Source: a bacterium (lineage in GTDB: Bacteria > UBP15 > UBA6099). Taken from it: 6,993 nt of DNA. Made by a program: the position numbers and the translations under genes. Positions 6,846-6,993 of the stretch are shown piece after piece. Below the pieces are notes generated by a model. It had not been told where the DNA came from, searched no databases, and saw only the letters and a program-made list of their open reading frames with translations. The stretch covers positions 1-6,993 of the forward strand of contig JAKQBV010000137.1 of assembly GCA_029573925.1 (NCBI GenBank), given 5' to 3'. The stretch's first letter is position 1. Each line of letters opens with the position of its first letter.

Positions 6846-6912
6846 TTAGTTTACGCGCATCCGGGTTTTGAGTGGGTAACCGCAACATATTGTGTACAAG
6901 GCCGGAGCGCAT
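6826..6912 (-). CDS. Possible 28-codon leader ORF overlapping the M48 gene start
   Basis: An ATG at 6912 begins 28 sense codons ending in TAA at 6826-6828, in a different frame from the M48 gene, whose start it passes by 20 bases. It has a good ribosome-binding site, AAAGGA with six bases of spacing, whereas the M48 ATG at 6845 has none. Translation could therefore bring ribosomes to the M48 start by reinitiation. The peptide is polar and basic and resembles nothing I know. A chance open stretch of this length is quite possible, so the arrangement rather than the peptide is the evidence. Confidence 0.3.
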   Translation of the reverse strand: MRSGLVHNMLRLPTQNPDARKLNVYCKN

Positions 6913-6918
6913 GTTGAT

Positions 6919-6924
6919 TCCTTT
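6919..6924 (-). promoter_or_regulatory. Shine-Dalgarno overlapping the stop of the upstream gene
   Basis: On the minus strand AAAGGA begins with the last base of the TGA ending the partial gene and lies six bases before the ATG at 6912. A ribosome-binding site placed exactly here suggests that translation continues from the upstream gene into the leader ORF or its neighbour. Confidence 0.45.
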
Positions 6925-6992
6925 CACGGATTGAATTTCGGATACAGGTCGAGACCGCCGCAGTGGAAATAGATGGCGGTCTTGTAATGGTC
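6924..6992 (-). CDS. Partial CDS, last 22 codons of an unidentified upstream gene
   Basis: A minus-strand frame enters at the right edge and ends with TGA at 6924-6926. The visible C-terminus includes YFHCGGLDLYPKFNP. Its GC-rich codons resemble the downstream genes, and the stop is followed at once by a ribosome-binding site, which is how a real gene inside an operon would look. I do not recognise the family; the Cys-Gly-Gly is the only distinctive point. It ends 78 bases before the M48 ATG, in the same direction, with no terminator-like hairpin in between, so it is probably co-transcribed with the protease genes. Confidence 0.55.
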   Translation of the reverse strand, partial: DHYKTAIYFHCGGLDLYPKFNP

Positions 6993-6993
6993 T

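Overview
The window holds three complete genes, all on the minus strand and reading from high to low coordinates: an exported M48 metalloprotease with TPR repeats (4230-6845), a long-form NfeD / ClpP-class membrane serine protease (2710-4233) and the primosomal helicase PriA (289-2646). The last 22 codons of a fourth, unidentified gene enter at the right edge (6924-6992). Spacing is tight throughout: 78 nt, then an ATGA overlap, then 63 nt. The set therefore looks like one co-transcribed unit whose 5' end lies beyond the window.

The genes are moderately GC-rich. The M48 protein has a classical Sec signal peptide and the BepA-like metalloprotease plus TPR plan found in bacteria with an outer membrane, so the source is probably a Gram-negative (diderm) bacterium. 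I cannot name a phylum with confidence. No plasmid, phage, IS, CRISPR or RNA-gene signature is visible, and the window reads as chromosomal.

From right to left: (a) 6924-6992 is a partial gene ending in TGA, with a ribosome-binding site overlapping that stop. (b) That site serves a 28-codon leader ORF (6826-6912), which runs 20 nt into the M48 gene, whose own ATG has no visible Shine-Dalgarno. (c) The M48 protein (871 aa) has an N-terminal protease, a short TPR block, about 350 residues of mostly helical sequence I cannot assign, and a C-terminal TPR block. (d) Its TGA overlaps the ATG of the NfeD-family gene (507 aa), which has an intact Ser/Lys dyad, about five membrane segments, an OB-type C-terminus and an extra acidic stretch before the membrane part. 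(e) A strong GC-rich hairpin lies in the 63-nt gap before priA. (f) priA (785 aa from a TTG start) is intact. (g) 1-288 is AT-rich, holds no convincing gene and contains a small TTTTACA repeat cluster.

The likely theme is two translationally coupled envelope proteases, one periplasmic and one in the membrane, probably acting in protein quality control. They share a transcript with a replication-restart helicase, most likely through operon packing rather than shared function. The parts least explained by known families are the central region of the M48 protein, the acidic NfeD insert and the two leader-ORF arrangements.
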